Assembly (NCBI RefSeq): GCF_000764325.1
Contig: NZ_JMCG01000002.1
Location: 620,001 to 684,000, forward strand
Source: Vibrio navarrensis
GTDB lineage: Bacteria > Pseudomonadota > Gammaproteobacteria > Enterobacterales > Vibrionaceae
Length of the DNA stretch: 64,000 nt
Direction: 5' to 3'
The notes under the pieces were generated by a model. The model was not told the DNA's origin. It did not search any database and saw only the letters and a program-made list of their open reading frames with translations. Both the position numbers and the translations under genes were made by a program. The first letter of the stretch is position 1. Each line of letters opens with the position of its first letter. Shown one piece after another: positions 47,603 to 57,074 of the stretch.

Positions 47603-48076
47603 TTAGATGTATTCCACGCGGTCAATTTCAAAATCTTTCGTGCCGCCAGGCGTGGTGATTGCCACTTCATCACCTTCCATTTTACCGATCAGGCCACGTG
47701 CAATTGGCGAACTGACAGAAATGCGCCCCGCCTTGATGTCAGCTTCATCTTCACCAACAATTTGATAAGTTTTCTCTTCGTCGGTATCGCAATCGATCAA
47801 TGTCACGGTCGAACCGAAAATAACCTTACCTGTGTTTTCCATTTTGCTCACATCAATCACCTGAGCCACGGACAATTTGTACTCAATATCGCGAATTTGC
47901 GCTTCGCATATCCCCTGCTCTTCACGAGCAGCATGATACTCGGCGTTCTCTTTCAGATCGCCCAACTCACGGGCTTCAGCAATGGCCTCGGAAATCTGTG
48001 GACGCAACTTGAGCAATCTTTCTAATTCTTGGCGCAGCAACTGTTCGCCGCGAGCTGTCATTGGAACTTTTTCCAT
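47603..48076 (-). CDS. greA: Transcription elongation factor GreA
   Basis: A 157-residue transcript-cleavage factor. The N-terminal coiled coil (about residues 5-75) carries the acidic tip REL(G)[16 protein letters not shown], and the C-terminal FKBP-like domain contains [29 protein letters not shown] sequence ending [10 protein letters not shown]. The ATG at 48076 gives [13 protein letters not shown], the family start. The gene is preceded by a leader with an intrinsic terminator 33 bases upstream, discussed separately. Confidence 0.97.
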   Translation of the reverse strand: MEKVPMTARGEQLLRQELERLLKLRPQISEAIAEARELGDLKENAEYHAAREEQGICEAQIRDIEYKLSVAQVIDVSKMENTGKVIFGSTVTLIDCDTDEEKTYQIVGEDEADIKAGRISVSSPIARGLIGKMEGDEVAITTPGGTKDFEIDRVEYI

Positions 48077-48108
48077 TTTCTACCTCTATGCCAAAGTGTC
48101 CTTTGGAC

Positions 48109-48141
48109 AAAAAAAATCTACCCACTCATAGGAGTAGGTAG
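48109..48141 (-). terminator. Intrinsic terminator inside the greA leader (GraL-like)
   Basis: CTACCCACTC (48118-48127) pairs with GAGTAGGTAG (48132-48141) over 10 bp with one wobble and an ATAG loop; on the minus strand the next bases are ATTTTTTTTG. It is transcribed toward greA and lies between the expected promoter and the greA ATG. A second hairpin CCAAAG-TGTC-CTTTGG (48091-48106) follows. In E. coli the greA leader terminator yields the short GraL RNAs. Confidence 0.7.
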
Positions 48142-48624
48142 TTACAGAACATTTATGTGTTTAGTGTAAACAAACTTTAGCACCAAATCATCTTAATTTG
48201 TTCTATCGCTTTTCGCTGCCTCAAACAAACATGTATAGCCTGCGAAAATAGCCATGGCCTGCCGCAATAGACAACATTCCTAACGATTAAGTTGCAGATA
48301 AACAACTAAAAAAAGATAAAAACAAACTAAATCACCCCACACATAAGAAAGAAAAATAACATTTATATTCAATAAATTAAAAGCAAAAAACAAAAATCGA
48401 ACACCGTTCATTATTAGAATTTATATCATTTTACTAACCAGCTCGAGAGGTTTGGCAGTACAACATGGCAGTCAAACGACGTTGCTCGCTCTTATACGCG
48501 TTACTCCTCAAACGTTTATGGGTAGCCGCAGCGAAGATTCAACCAAAACAAAGCTATCTGTCACGAGAGCGTTAAGCCTCACTCATAGCGATATATGGAC
48601 TGCTAAAACTAGGACTATAAAACG
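48142..48624. promoter_or_regulatory. Gene-free, AT-rich gap between greA and ompU, with a ToxR-box match
   Basis: No gene is seen. The greA side has a TGTTTA-GTG-TAAACA dyad at 48158-48172 in the expected greA promoter. The central part (about 48290-48425) is very AT rich and contains TAAAA-AAAGA-TAAAA at 48307-48321, an exact TNAAA-N5-TNAAA ToxR pattern; in such composition a chance match is possible. The ompU ATG has AGGA nine bases upstream. Confidence 0.45.
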
Positions 48625-49632
48625 ATGAAAAAGACATTAATTGCTCTTTCGGTATCTGCTGCTGCAGTGGCAACGGGTGTGAATGCAACTGAAATTTACA
48701 ACCAAGACGGCGCTTCTCTAGATATAGGTGGCCGTGCAGAGGCGCGTCTTTCAGTAAAAGATGGTAATGCGCAGGATGACTCACGTGTTCGTCTAAACCT
48801 TTTAGGTAAAGTAGACATCCAAGACGGTCTATACGGTGTCGGTTTTTACGAGGGCGAATTCGCTACTAATGACAATGGTGAAAACAAAACCAACAATAAC
48901 TTAGACAACCGTTACGCTTATGCTGGTATCGGCGGTACGTTTGGCGAGATCACCTACGGTAAAAATGATGGCGCGCTTGGCATCATTACTGACTTTACCG
49001 ACATCATGTCTTACCACGGTAACTCTGCAGCGAAGAAAATTGCTGTTGCCGATCGAGTAGACAATATGGTTGCCTATGCTGGACAGTTTGACGCACTGAC
49101 TGTGAAAGCAAGTTACCGTTTTGCTGACCGTTATGAGGAAGCTTCAGGTTCAGACAGCAAGTATGTCAACAATGGTCAAGACGGCTACTCACTTTCAGCC
49201 ATCTACGCTATCGGTAATACTGGCTTGGCACTAGGTGGTGGTTACGCCGATCAAAAAGATCAAAATGAATATATGCTAGCGGCGTCTTACACTATGGGCG
49301 ATCTATACTTTGCTGGCGTTTACACCGATGGTGAGTTAGCGAAAACTGGTGGTGATTACACTGGTTACGAATTAGCAGCGCGTTATACGATGGGTCAAAC
49401 CGTCTTTACTACCACCTATAACAACGCAGAAACTAACAAGAACACTTCTGCAGATAACGTAGCATTGGATGCCACTTACTACTTCAAACCAAACTTCCGT
49501 GGTTATGTTTCTTACAACTTTAACCTGATTGATGCAGGTGATAAGTACGGTACTGTTGGTAGCACCGTTGCGACAGCAACCAAAGCACAAGCAGAAGACG
49601 AACTGGCTATCGGTCTACGTTACGACTTCTAA
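48625..49632 (+). CDS. ompU: OmpU-type general porin
   Basis: A 335-residue outer-membrane beta-barrel porin. A signal peptide (MKKTLIALSVSAAAVATGVNA, cleavage after about residue 21) precedes alternating amphipathic strands, LGG/GGTFGEITYGKNDG typical of gram-negative porins, and the terminal LAIGLRYDF ending in Phe as needed for barrel insertion. Its location between greA and dacB is that of V. cholerae ompU (VC0633), whose product is ToxR-activated and provides bile resistance. The exact porin subfamily rests on location and overall look. Confidence 0.88.
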   Translation: MKKTLIALSVSAAAVATGVNATEIYNQDGASLDIGGRAEARLSVKDGNAQDDSRVRLNLLGKVDIQDGLYGVGFYEGEFATNDNGENKTNNNLDNRYAYAGIGGTFGEITYGKNDGALGIITDFTDIMSYHGNSAAKKIAVADRVDNMVAYAGQFDALTVKASYRFADRYEEASGSDSKYVNNGQDGYSLSAIYAIGNTGLALGGGYADQKDQNEYMLAASYTMGDLYFAGVYTDGELAKTGGDYTGYELAARYTMGQTVFTTTYNNAETNKNTSADNVALDATYYFKPNFRGYVSYNFNLIDAGDKYGTVGSTVATATKAQAEDELAIGLRYDF

Positions 49633-49660
49633 TACGCCTTATTCGGCCTACGACTCTCAA

Positions 49661-49687
49661 CGCCTGCTCAACTAGCAGGCGTTTTTT
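49661..49687 (+). terminator. Terminator of ompU
   Basis: CGCCTGC-TCAACTA-GCAGGCG followed by TTTTTT is a strong intrinsic terminator 28 bases after the stop. Confidence 0.9.
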
Positions 49688-49733
49688 ATCCCCGCTATAC
49701 TGTTGGCACTTTGATACTCCACAGGCAATACGC

Positions 49734-51167
49734 ATGCGCTTTTTTCTTCAATCATTGTGTCTTCTCGGCTGCGGCTTTTTTGCTCATGTCACCTCGGTAC
49801 AAGCGGACAATTACGCCCCTTTGGCTTATCTGCCTGAGGGTAGTCGAAGCAGCTTGTGGGTTGAGAACTTACAAAACCAAACCAGCCTGAGTAGCTTGCC
49901 AAGCAATCCACAGCTTTTTCCACCAGCGAGTACCTTAAAATTAGCCACAGCACTGGCAGCCAAATTAGAGTTGGGAGACGATTTTGTTTTTACCACTCAA
50001 CTGCTGCGCGATAAGCAGGATATTATTTTACGCTTTTCTGGCGATCCCACGCTCACAACAGAACAGCTCAAAACCCTTTTTGCTGAGGCAAAAGCACAGG
50101 GGATAACGCAGATTTCAGGCGATATTTGGCTGGATAACAGTGTGTTTACAGGCTACGAACGCGCCGTGGGTTGGCCGTGGGATATTTTGGGCGTTTGCTA
50201 CAGTGCTCCATCGAGCGCCATTACATTAGATGAAAACTGCGTCCAAGCTTCGATTTATACCCAAGATGATGGAAACACGCGCGTTTACGTACCAGAGCAC
50301 TTTCCTATCTATGTGACGACTGACGTAAAAACCGTTTCCAAAACTGTGAAAGAAGCGAGCCATTGTGATTTAGAACTTTTGACCTCTAGTAATAATCAGT
50401 ATCAGCTCCAAGGTTGTCTCGTCGAACGCGATAAGCCGTTACCGCTTAAGTTTGCGGTGCAGGACTCAACACAGTACGCGACACGAATTGTCTATACCCT
50501 GCTAAGACAGCTCGATATCAAATTCACTGGGCAGATTCGCATTGGTGCACCGAACTCGACCTCAGCTACGCTGCTCGCGACGCATCAATCTGCTCCATTG
50601 CCGACTTTACTCGATTCAATGCTCAAGCATTCTGACAACTTGATTGCCGACAACCTGACCAAAGCGCTGGGCGCACACTTCTATCTTCAGCCGGGAAGTT
50701 TTAACAACGGCACCGAAGCGATCAAGCAAGTCTTGTTCGCCAAGGCGGGAATCGATCTCTCCAGAGCACAGCTCGCTGATGGTTCGGGATTATCACGCAA
50801 TAACCGCATGAGCCCACAAGATATGATGGCGATATTAAAATATCTCTGGCAACACGACGCCCAGCTGCGGATTCTCTCCATGCTACCGAAATCCGGTGTC
50901 TCAGGCACATTGAAATACCGCCAAAGCATGCGCCAAGAACCCGTGAAAGGGCAAATTCTCGCCAAGAGTGGTTCGCTGTATGGCAGCTATAACATGGCCG
51001 GGTTTATACTCGACCAAAACGGCCAACCGAGATCCGCTTTTGTGCAGTTTATCACTGACTATTACCCGTCAGAGGAAAGCACGCCCGTGGCACCGATTAC
51101 CCAATTTGAAAACGCCTTCTATCGCGATTTGCTGCAGTTTAGTCAAGTCACCACTCAGCGCCCCTAA
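49734..51167 (+). CDS. dacB: D-alanyl-D-alanine carboxypeptidase/endopeptidase PBP4
   Basis: A 477-residue periplasmic penicillin-binding protein of class C type 4. The signal peptide ends about residue 24 (VTSVQA). The catalytic motifs are SxxK as STLK at about residue 66, SxN as SDN at about 301, and KSG at about 412 in place of KTG. It cleaves D-Ala-D-Ala and cross-links. The window order greA, ompU, dacB has an inserted porin compared with E. coli greA-dacB. Confidence 0.94.
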   Translation: MRFFLQSLCLLGCGFFAHVTSVQADNYAPLAYLPEGSRSSLWVENLQNQTSLSSLPSNPQLFPPASTLKLATALAAKLELGDDFVFTTQLLRDKQDIILRFSGDPTLTTEQLKTLFAEAKAQGITQISGDIWLDNSVFTGYERAVGWPWDILGVCYSAPSSAITLDENCVQASIYTQDDGNTRVYVPEHFPIYVTTDVKTVSKTVKEASHCDLELLTSSNNQYQLQGCLVERDKPLPLKFAVQDSTQYATRIVYTLLRQLDIKFTGQIRIGAPNSTSATLLATHQSAPLPTLLDSMLKHSDNLIADNLTKALGAHFYLQPGSFNNGTEAIKQVLFAKAGIDLSRAQLADGSGLSRNNRMSPQDMMAILKYLWQHDAQLRILSMLPKSGVSGTLKYRQSMRQEPVKGQILAKSGSLYGSYNMAGFILDQNGQPRSAFVQFITDYYPSEESTPVAPITQFENAFYRDLLQFSQVTTQRP

Positions 51168-51184
51168 CGGTTACGGGTAGCAGC

Positions 51185-51213
51185 AAAAAAAAAGCGCCTC
51201 ACAAGGCGCTTTT
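51185..51213. terminator. Bidirectional terminator between dacB and tyrS
   Basis: AAAGCGCCT (51191-51199) pairs with AGGCGCTTT (51204-51212) around CACA, with an A-run before and T-run after. It lies between two convergent genes. Confidence 0.85.
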
Positions 51214-51237
51214 CCACTTTAAGACAATCAGCCGAGT

Positions 51238-52425
51238 TCAGGCGATAGTGACACGGGCAAACTTACGTTTGCCGACTTGGAACACATAAGTGCCAGCAAG
51301 CGGTTCAAGTTTAGCGTCTTCGATCTTTTCGCCATCTAGCTTCGCGGCGCCTTGTTTAACCATACGCATCGCTTCCGAGGTCGATGCGCACAGCTCAGCG
51401 TCTTTCAACAGATTGGCGATCGCGGTACCTGCGGCAAACGTAAACTCTGGCATTTCATCAGGCACTTGGTTTTTAGCAAAACGGTTGACAAACTCTTGCT
51501 CAGCCGCGTCTGCATCAGCTTCGCTATGGAAACGAGCAATGATCTCTTTCGCCAGCAACACTTTAATATCGCGTGGGTTTTTACCCGCTTGAACGTCTGC
51601 TTTGAACTGTGCAATCTCTTCCAAAGGACGGAAAGAGAGCAGTTCGTAGTAACTCCACATTAAAGTGTCTGATATCGACATGATCTTGCCGAACATCTCA
51701 CTCGGCGCTTCGCTGATACCGATGTAGTTGCCTGACGATTTCGACATTTTCTTCTCGCCATCAAGGCCCACAAGCAGTGGCATCATCAGTACTACTTGTG
51801 GCTTCTGGCCGTGAGATTTTTGCAGTTCGCGGCCCATCAGTAAGTTAAATTTCTGGTCCGTACCGCCAAGCTCAACATCGGTTTCCATCGCAACCGAGTC
51901 CCAGCCTTGCAACAGTGGATACATGAATTCGTGAATGGCGATCGGCTGACCACCCGCGTAACGCTTTTTAAAATCGTCGCGCTCCAGCATGCGAGCCACG
52001 GTTTGGTTCGCTGCAAGACGAATCATCCCTTCCGCACCCAGCTCAGAAAGCCATTCAGAGTTAAACTGAATTTTGGTTTTGGCTGGATCAAGGATTTTGA
52101 ACACCTGCTCTTTATATGTTTCAGCGTTACGCAGTACATCTTCACGGCTGAGCGGTGGACGCGTGCTGTTCTTACCCGTTGGGTCACCGACCATAGCGGT
52201 AAAATCACCAATCAGGAATGTCACTTCATGACCTAATTCTTGGAACAAGCGAAGCTTATTGAAAATAACCGTATGGCCTAGGTGAATGTCAGGTGCTGTT
52301 GGATCGGCGCCCAGTTTAATACGTAGAGGACGGCCTTCTTTTAATTTTGCGATTAGCTCTTCTTCTGGAATCAGCTCTTCAACACCGCGTTTAATCTCGG
52401 CTAGTGCAGCTTCAATGCTCGCCAT
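51238..52425 (-). CDS. tyrS: Tyrosyl-tRNA synthetase, KMSKS-type (TyrZ-like)
   Basis: A 395-residue class I tyrosyl-tRNA synthetase. The HIGH motif appears as DIHLGHT at about residue 45 and the second signature as KKMSKSSGN at about 230; a C-terminal S4-like domain ends the protein ([19 protein letters not shown]). The KMSKS form differs from the KFGKS form of E. coli TyrS, so this belongs to the TyrZ branch. Some Vibrio carry two tyrosyl-tRNA synthetase genes; whether this one is the sole copy is not visible here. Confidence 0.95.
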   Translation of the reverse strand: MASIEAALAEIKRGVEELIPEEELIAKLKEGRPLRIKLGADPTAPDIHLGHTVIFNKLRLFQELGHEVTFLIGDFTAMVGDPTGKNSTRPPLSREDVLRNAETYKEQVFKILDPAKTKIQFNSEWLSELGAEGMIRLAANQTVARMLERDDFKKRYAGGQPIAIHEFMYPLLQGWDSVAMETDVELGGTDQKFNLLMGRELQKSHGQKPQVVLMMPLLVGLDGEKKMSKSSGNYIGISEAPSEMFGKIMSISDTLMWSYYELLSFRPLEEIAQFKADVQAGKNPRDIKVLLAKEIIARFHSEADADAAEQEFVNRFAKNQVPDEMPEFTFAAGTAIANLLKDAELCASTSEAMRMVKQGAAKLDGEKIEDAKLEPLAGTYVFQVGKRKFARVTIA

Positions 52426-52554
52426 GCTTGTTCACTCCCACAAATTTGGCAAAATATAATAGCTGGACATCTTACTTGAATAGCACTGCATTTTGAAACA
52501 AGTTAGACTGTTCCAAGGCTATTTTTCTCTCTTAGATATCATTAAAAACCAGAC

Positions 52555-53847
52555 ATGCTTTCGATTTTTACCCGTCTTCCAATGCTGCACAAAATGTTCA
52601 TCGGCTTTTTTAGTGCAATTATATTCAGCGCTGCCTTTTTGCTCCCCGATGTAAACGATTTGCGCCCCAAGGAAAATCATTTGCAAGTCGGCTTGCATTA
52701 TCCGATTGAACTCAATACGCAAAGCTTTTCTCTCACAACGCCACTTAGCGCCGAGTCGGCCATCAGCCGTTGGGAACAGCACCGAGTGAAAGAAGGCGAA
52801 AGCGCCGCATTGCTCTTTAGCCGGATTGGCTTGTCGGCCAGTTTGCTTCATCAGCTGATCAGCACCAACAAAGATATTCAAGAGCAGTTAACCAAGCTGC
52901 GCCCTGGCGATCTGTTGCAATTTGGCTTTGATGAGCAAAACAATCTGCTGCAACTCAAAAGACAATTAAACGCGTTCGAAACCTTTGCCATACAGAAAGA
53001 AGGCGAGCAATTTATTTCACAATTAGACCGCAAAGAGGTCAACTATCAATACGCCTACGCCGAAGCCACGATTACTTCCAATTTCTGGAACGCAGCAATC
53101 AGCGCTAATTTAACCCCTAACCAAATCATGGAACTGGCGGGCATTTTTGGTTGGGATATCGATTTTGCGTTAGATATTCGTGAAAAAGACAGTTTTCGCG
53201 TTCTGTATCAAGAACAAGTCGTTGAAGGAGAAGTGATTGGTCGCGGACGGATCATCGCGGCGATTTTCCACAACCAAGGCGAAACATTCACTGCGATTTA
53301 TGATGATAGAACCGACAATTACTACGATGAGAATGGCCGTGCGATGAAAAAAGCCTTCCTTCGGGCACCGATCGATTTTCGCCGTGTCAGTTCCAATTTC
53401 AATCCACGTCGCCTTCACCCGGTGACTGGCCAAGTCAAAGCACACCGTGGCACGGACTACGTCGCGCCAGTGGGCACTCCTATTTGGGCGGCGGGCGATG
53501 GCGTGGTATTGCAATCTGGCTACAACCAGTTCAACGGTAATTACGTATTTATCAAACACAGCAATACTTACATCACCAAATATTTGCATATGAAAAAACG
53601 TCTGGTCAAAACGGGTCAACGGGTAAAGCAAGGGCAGACGGTTGGCACGCTTGGTGGGACAGGCCGCGTCACGGGTCCGCACTTACACTACGAATTTTTG
53701 GTCAATGGGGTGCATAAAAACCCCAGAACGGTAAGTTTGCCTCAGGCGCAATCACTGAACGGAAGTGCAAAACAGACCTTTATCGCCAACTCCACACTGA
53801 GTCTGGAAAAATTGGAGCGCTACAGCAAACTGCTGGCAATGCAATAA
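52555..53847 (+). CDS. M23 peptidoglycan endopeptidase (MepM/ShyC-like)
   Basis: A 430-residue membrane-anchored cell-wall hydrolase. An N-terminal hydrophobic segment (IGFFSAIIFSAAFLLP) is followed by an OapA/LysM-like region (VKEGESAALLFSRIGLSASLLHQLI, about residues 80-105), a middle domain, and a C-terminal LytM domain with zinc ligands HRGTDY (about 300) and GPHLHYEF (about 378). It should cut DD cross-links during growth. By location next to tyrS it corresponds to V. cholerae VC0630, which I recall as ShyC; that assignment is from memory. Confidence 0.9.
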   Translation: MLSIFTRLPMLHKMFIGFFSAIIFSAAFLLPDVNDLRPKENHLQVGLHYPIELNTQSFSLTTPLSAESAISRWEQHRVKEGESAALLFSRIGLSASLLHQLISTNKDIQEQLTKLRPGDLLQFGFDEQNNLLQLKRQLNAFETFAIQKEGEQFISQLDRKEVNYQYAYAEATITSNFWNAAISANLTPNQIMELAGIFGWDIDFALDIREKDSFRVLYQEQVVEGEVIGRGRIIAAIFHNQGETFTAIYDDRTDNYYDENGRAMKKAFLRAPIDFRRVSSNFNPRRLHPVTGQVKAHRGTDYVAPVGTPIWAAGDGVVLQSGYNQFNGNYVFIKHSNTYITKYLHMKKRLVKTGQRVKQGQTVGTLGGTGRVTGPHLHYEFLVNGVHKNPRTVSLPQAQSLNGSAKQTFIANSTLSLEKLERYSKLLAMQ

Positions 53848-53861
53848 CCTTCGGGCAAACG

Positions 53862-53890
53862 AAAAGAGGCAATTCAAATTGCCTCTTTTT
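53862..53890. terminator. Bidirectional terminator between M23 and RND genes
   Basis: AAAAGAGGCAATT-CA-AATTGCCTCTTTT is a near-perfect dyad with T-runs on both strands. It lies between convergent genes. Confidence 0.9.
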
Positions 53891-53915
53891 ATTTCACCCA
53901 ATACCTCTCACAGCG

Positions 53916-56900
53916 CTATTTTACCGCAGTATCTGCCGCTTCTTCATCCGCAATCAGCAGCTCATATTCATCCGGCACAATGGGTGAAGCTTTCTCGCGA
54001 CCCAACATCAACAAACAGGGCGTAAGGACTAACGTTAAAACGGTCGCGAAAGCCAGCCCACCCGCAACTGCGGTTGCCAATTGCGACCACCATTGAGTAC
54101 TCGGTGCACCGAACTCGATTTTCTGATTGATCAAATCGATGTTCATCTCAAGCACCATGGGCAGCAGCCCTAAAATGGTCGTAATGGTGGTTAACATCAC
54201 CGGGCGTAAACGCTGAACTCCGGTTCTGAGAATCGCTTCTTCCCTCTCCAATCCACGTTTTCTCAGTTGGTTGTAAGTATCAATCAAAACAATGTTGTTG
54301 TTCACCACAATGCCAGCCAAGGCAATCACCCCAATCCCAGACATAATAATGCCAAAGGGCTTTTGGAAAATCAGTAACCCGGCAAACACGCCAACGGTTG
54401 AAAACAAAACCGCACTTAAGATCAGAAACACTTGATAGAAACTGTTGAACTGAGTGATAAGAATCAAAGCCATCACGGCCAGCGCCACCATAAACGCCGT
54501 TTGCAAAAAGGCAGACGAGTTTTCCTGCTCTTCATTTTGCCCACGGATTTTAAACTCCACCCCAGAAGGAAGGCCGAGCTCACTGAGCGCTTGTTCAATT
54601 TTCGGCAGTTCCAACGCCAAATTGTAGCCTTCAGCCATATCCGCCATCACGTTAATCACGCGATGCCCGTCGATACGCTTAATGGTATCTTGCTTATGAT
54701 TCGGTTTGATCTCCGCAAAATTGGTGATGGGTACTAATCCCGCTGCCGTTTTCACCCTCAATTGATCAAAACGGCCAATATCGCGTTTGTCTTCTGGATA
54801 ACGTACCAGAATATCGACTTCTTCATCCGCATCATCTGGCAAATAATCGCCAATTTTCAAGCCATTGGTGACAAACTGCACGGTATTGCCAACTAAGGTG
54901 GCATCAGCAGCAAAGCGAGAAGCGTCATCACGACGAATATCGATCTGCCAGTCAATTCCATCTTTACTCGACGAGTCGCTAAGATTGGTCAAAGCGGGAT
55001 TGTTATCCGCCCAATGACGCACAAGCTTCGCCGCTTCGTCTAAGTAATCGGGCACACGCGAAGACATTTCGATCACGAGATCATGTTCCACTGGCGGCCC
55101 TGCATCCGGGAACTTGTACTCAATTTCCACCCCAGCAAATTTCGATGTCGTTTGCTTGAGCTCTTCGATGATGGTTTTCACTTTGCGACGGTATTGCCAA
55201 TCGACTGGCGTTATCTGAATCTGCCCTATCTCATCATCGCCCCCCGTTCGAGTGTAGACACTTTCAAACTCATCGTGGCCGAACATGACTTGTTCGATAT
55301 CACGCATCACGACATCTTTCTCATAGATAGAAAGATCGCCATACGAGCGAACTTTGACGGTAAAGAAAGGCGGATCAACCTCAGGGAAGAATTCCGCGCC
55401 AAGACCAGCTTTGCTGTAGGTAAAACCGACACCAACCGCCAGTAAGATCGCACTCAACAGAATTTTCAGCGGATGGCGAATGGCAATGGAGAGGGTTTGA
55501 TAGTAAAGCTTGGTGATCCCCGTTGCTTTATCAAATTCGCCGTTGTGCAGTGCTACCATACGACGTTGATTTTCAGTGGAAACATTTTGTGGTTTACCAA
55601 TCAAACCACCGAGTACGGGCACAAACAGCAGCGCCATAATCAGAGAAGCGGCTAACGTTGCTATCAAGGTCAGCGGCAAATACTTCATGAACTCGCCGGT
55701 AATATCTGGCCAGAAAAGCAAAGGAGCAAAAGCGGCGAGCGTGGTCGCGGTGGAAGCGGTAATCGGCCACGCCATACGTTTGGCAGCATCAAGATAGGCA
55801 CTGCGCCTCTCCACGCCTTCTTGCATGCGTCGATCGGCAAACTCCGTCACCACAATTGCGCCGTCAACCAACATGCCAACTGCCATGATAAGAGCAAACA
55901 GCACCACAATATTGACGGTTAAACCAAACACGGCCAACACCAGTAAACCAGTTAAAAATGAGCCCGGAATCGATACGCCAACCAAAAACGCGGTGCGAAC
56001 ACCTAAGATGGCGATGATGACAATCACCACCAGAATAATGGCCGACAAAATGTTGTTTTGCAGATCGTTGAGCATCAACTCAACGTCTTTTGACTGATCC
56101 CAAGTGTACTTAACCAACAAGTTCGCTGGCCAATCGTCTCTTTTTTGTGCCTCTTCGATAACCAGTTTTACCAACTCAACCGTTTCGATGATGTTCTCAC
56201 CTGCGCGCTTTTTGACATCCAGCACCACGGCAGATTTACCATCGAGGCGGGCAAAACTTTCCGGATCGCGAAAAGAGCGGCGCACCGTTGCGACATCGGC
56301 AAAGGTGATCACTTGCTTACCGTCCACTTTGATCGGCAACTCTAAAACATCTTTAAGTGAGTCAAAAACCGAAGGCACTTTCACCGAGAAACGGCCGTAG
56401 CCGGTATCGATGAAACCTGCCGCAACAACTCGGTTATTCAAGGCGATCAAATTATAGATATCGCCCTGATCAAGACCATAGCTCTCCATCAGTAGCGGAT
56501 CGACGACGATTTCCACGATATCTTCTCGGTCACCGGCAATATCCACTTCCAGCACCTGACGAAAGCTTTCTAGTTTGTCACGAAGCTGACGGGCAACCTG
56601 AACAATCGTGCGCTCCGGTACCGTGCCATATAGCACAACCGACAAAGCAGGCTCTTCCGAGGCGAGCGTCACTTCGTTCACCGTTGGCTCATCGCTCTCC
56701 GTCGGCAATTTCGGCTTAGCTAAATCGACCGCTTCACGCACATCCGCCATGGCTTTGGCCAAATCACTGCCAACAGTAAACTCCAACACCACAGAAGCAT
56801 GTCCCTCTGAAGCGGTGGATGTCATCTCTTTAACGCCCTCAATCGAGCGCAGCTCCTGTTCAATCGGCCGCACCAACAGCCGCTCAGCATCGGCAGGCGA

Positions 56901-57065
56901 AATGCCTTGGTGGCTCACCGAAACATAAATAATCGGAATGGTGATATCTGGGCTCGACTCTTTGGGAATCGTCATGTAGGTGCCCACACCAGCAATCAAA
57001 ATCAAGATCAGCAAGCTGATCATAGTGCGCGAGCGCGATAAGGCCGCATCTATGACAGAAAACAT
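53916..57065 (-). CDS. RND efflux transporter, inner-membrane permease
   Basis: A 1049-residue proton-driven RND pump of the AcrB type with twelve expected helices and two large periplasmic loops. Helix 4 reads AVGMLVDGAIVV, with a single Asp where AcrB has Asp-Asp; the helix 10 region is GIVVNNNIVLID. It is encoded 9 bases downstream of a membrane fusion protein gene, forming a two-gene pump operon, and there is no outer-membrane channel gene, so TolC is the likely partner. Substrates are unknown. It could also be an inactive or metal-type relative because of the single Asp. Confidence 0.9.
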   Translation of the reverse strand: MFSVIDAALSRSRTMISLLILILIAGVGTYMTIPKESSPDITIPIIYVSVSHQGISPADAERLLVRPIEQELRSIEGVKEMTSTASEGHASVVLEFTVGSDLAKAMADVREAVDLAKPKLPTESDEPTVNEVTLASEEPALSVVLYGTVPERTIVQVARQLRDKLESFRQVLEVDIAGDREDIVEIVVDPLLMESYGLDQGDIYNLIALNNRVVAAGFIDTGYGRFSVKVPSVFDSLKDVLELPIKVDGKQVITFADVATVRRSFRDPESFARLDGKSAVVLDVKKRAGENIIETVELVKLVIEEAQKRDDWPANLLVKYTWDQSKDVELMLNDLQNNILSAIILVVIVIIAILGVRTAFLVGVSIPGSFLTGLLVLAVFGLTVNIVVLFALIMAVGMLVDGAIVVTEFADRRMQEGVERRSAYLDAAKRMAWPITASTATTLAAFAPLLFWPDITGEFMKYLPLTLIATLAASLIMALLFVPVLGGLIGKPQNVSTENQRRMVALHNGEFDKATGITKLYYQTLSIAIRHPLKILLSAILLAVGVGFTYSKAGLGAEFFPEVDPPFFTVKVRSYGDLSIYEKDVVMRDIEQVMFGHDEFESVYTRTGGDDEIGQIQITPVDWQYRRKVKTIIEELKQTTSKFAGVEIEYKFPDAGPPVEHDLVIEMSSRVPDYLDEAAKLVRHWADNNPALTNLSDSSSKDGIDWQIDIRRDDASRFAADATLVGNTVQFVTNGLKIGDYLPDDADEEVDILVRYPEDKRDIGRFDQLRVKTAAGLVPITNFAEIKPNHKQDTIKRIDGHRVINVMADMAEGYNLALELPKIEQALSELGLPSGVEFKIRGQNEEQENSSAFLQTAFMVALAVMALILITQFNSFYQVFLILSAVLFSTVGVFAGLLIFQKPFGIIMSGIGVIALAGIVVNNNIVLIDTYNQLRKRGLEREEAILRTGVQRLRPVMLTTITTILGLLPMVLEMNIDLINQKIEFGAPSTQWWSQLATAVAGGLAFATVLTLVLTPCLLMLGREKASPIVPDEYELLIADEEAADTAVK

Positions 57066-57074
57066 ACCGCCCCC

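Noticed and set aside
48158..48172. TGTTTA-GTG-TAAACA dyad considered as a specific regulator site
   Set aside because: It is short and lies in AT-rich sequence within the expected greA promoter; no known regulator motif matched.
48572..48784. Antisense frame over the ompU start
   Set aside because: It covers the well-supported ompU signal peptide on the other strand and has no ribosome binding site or family likeness.
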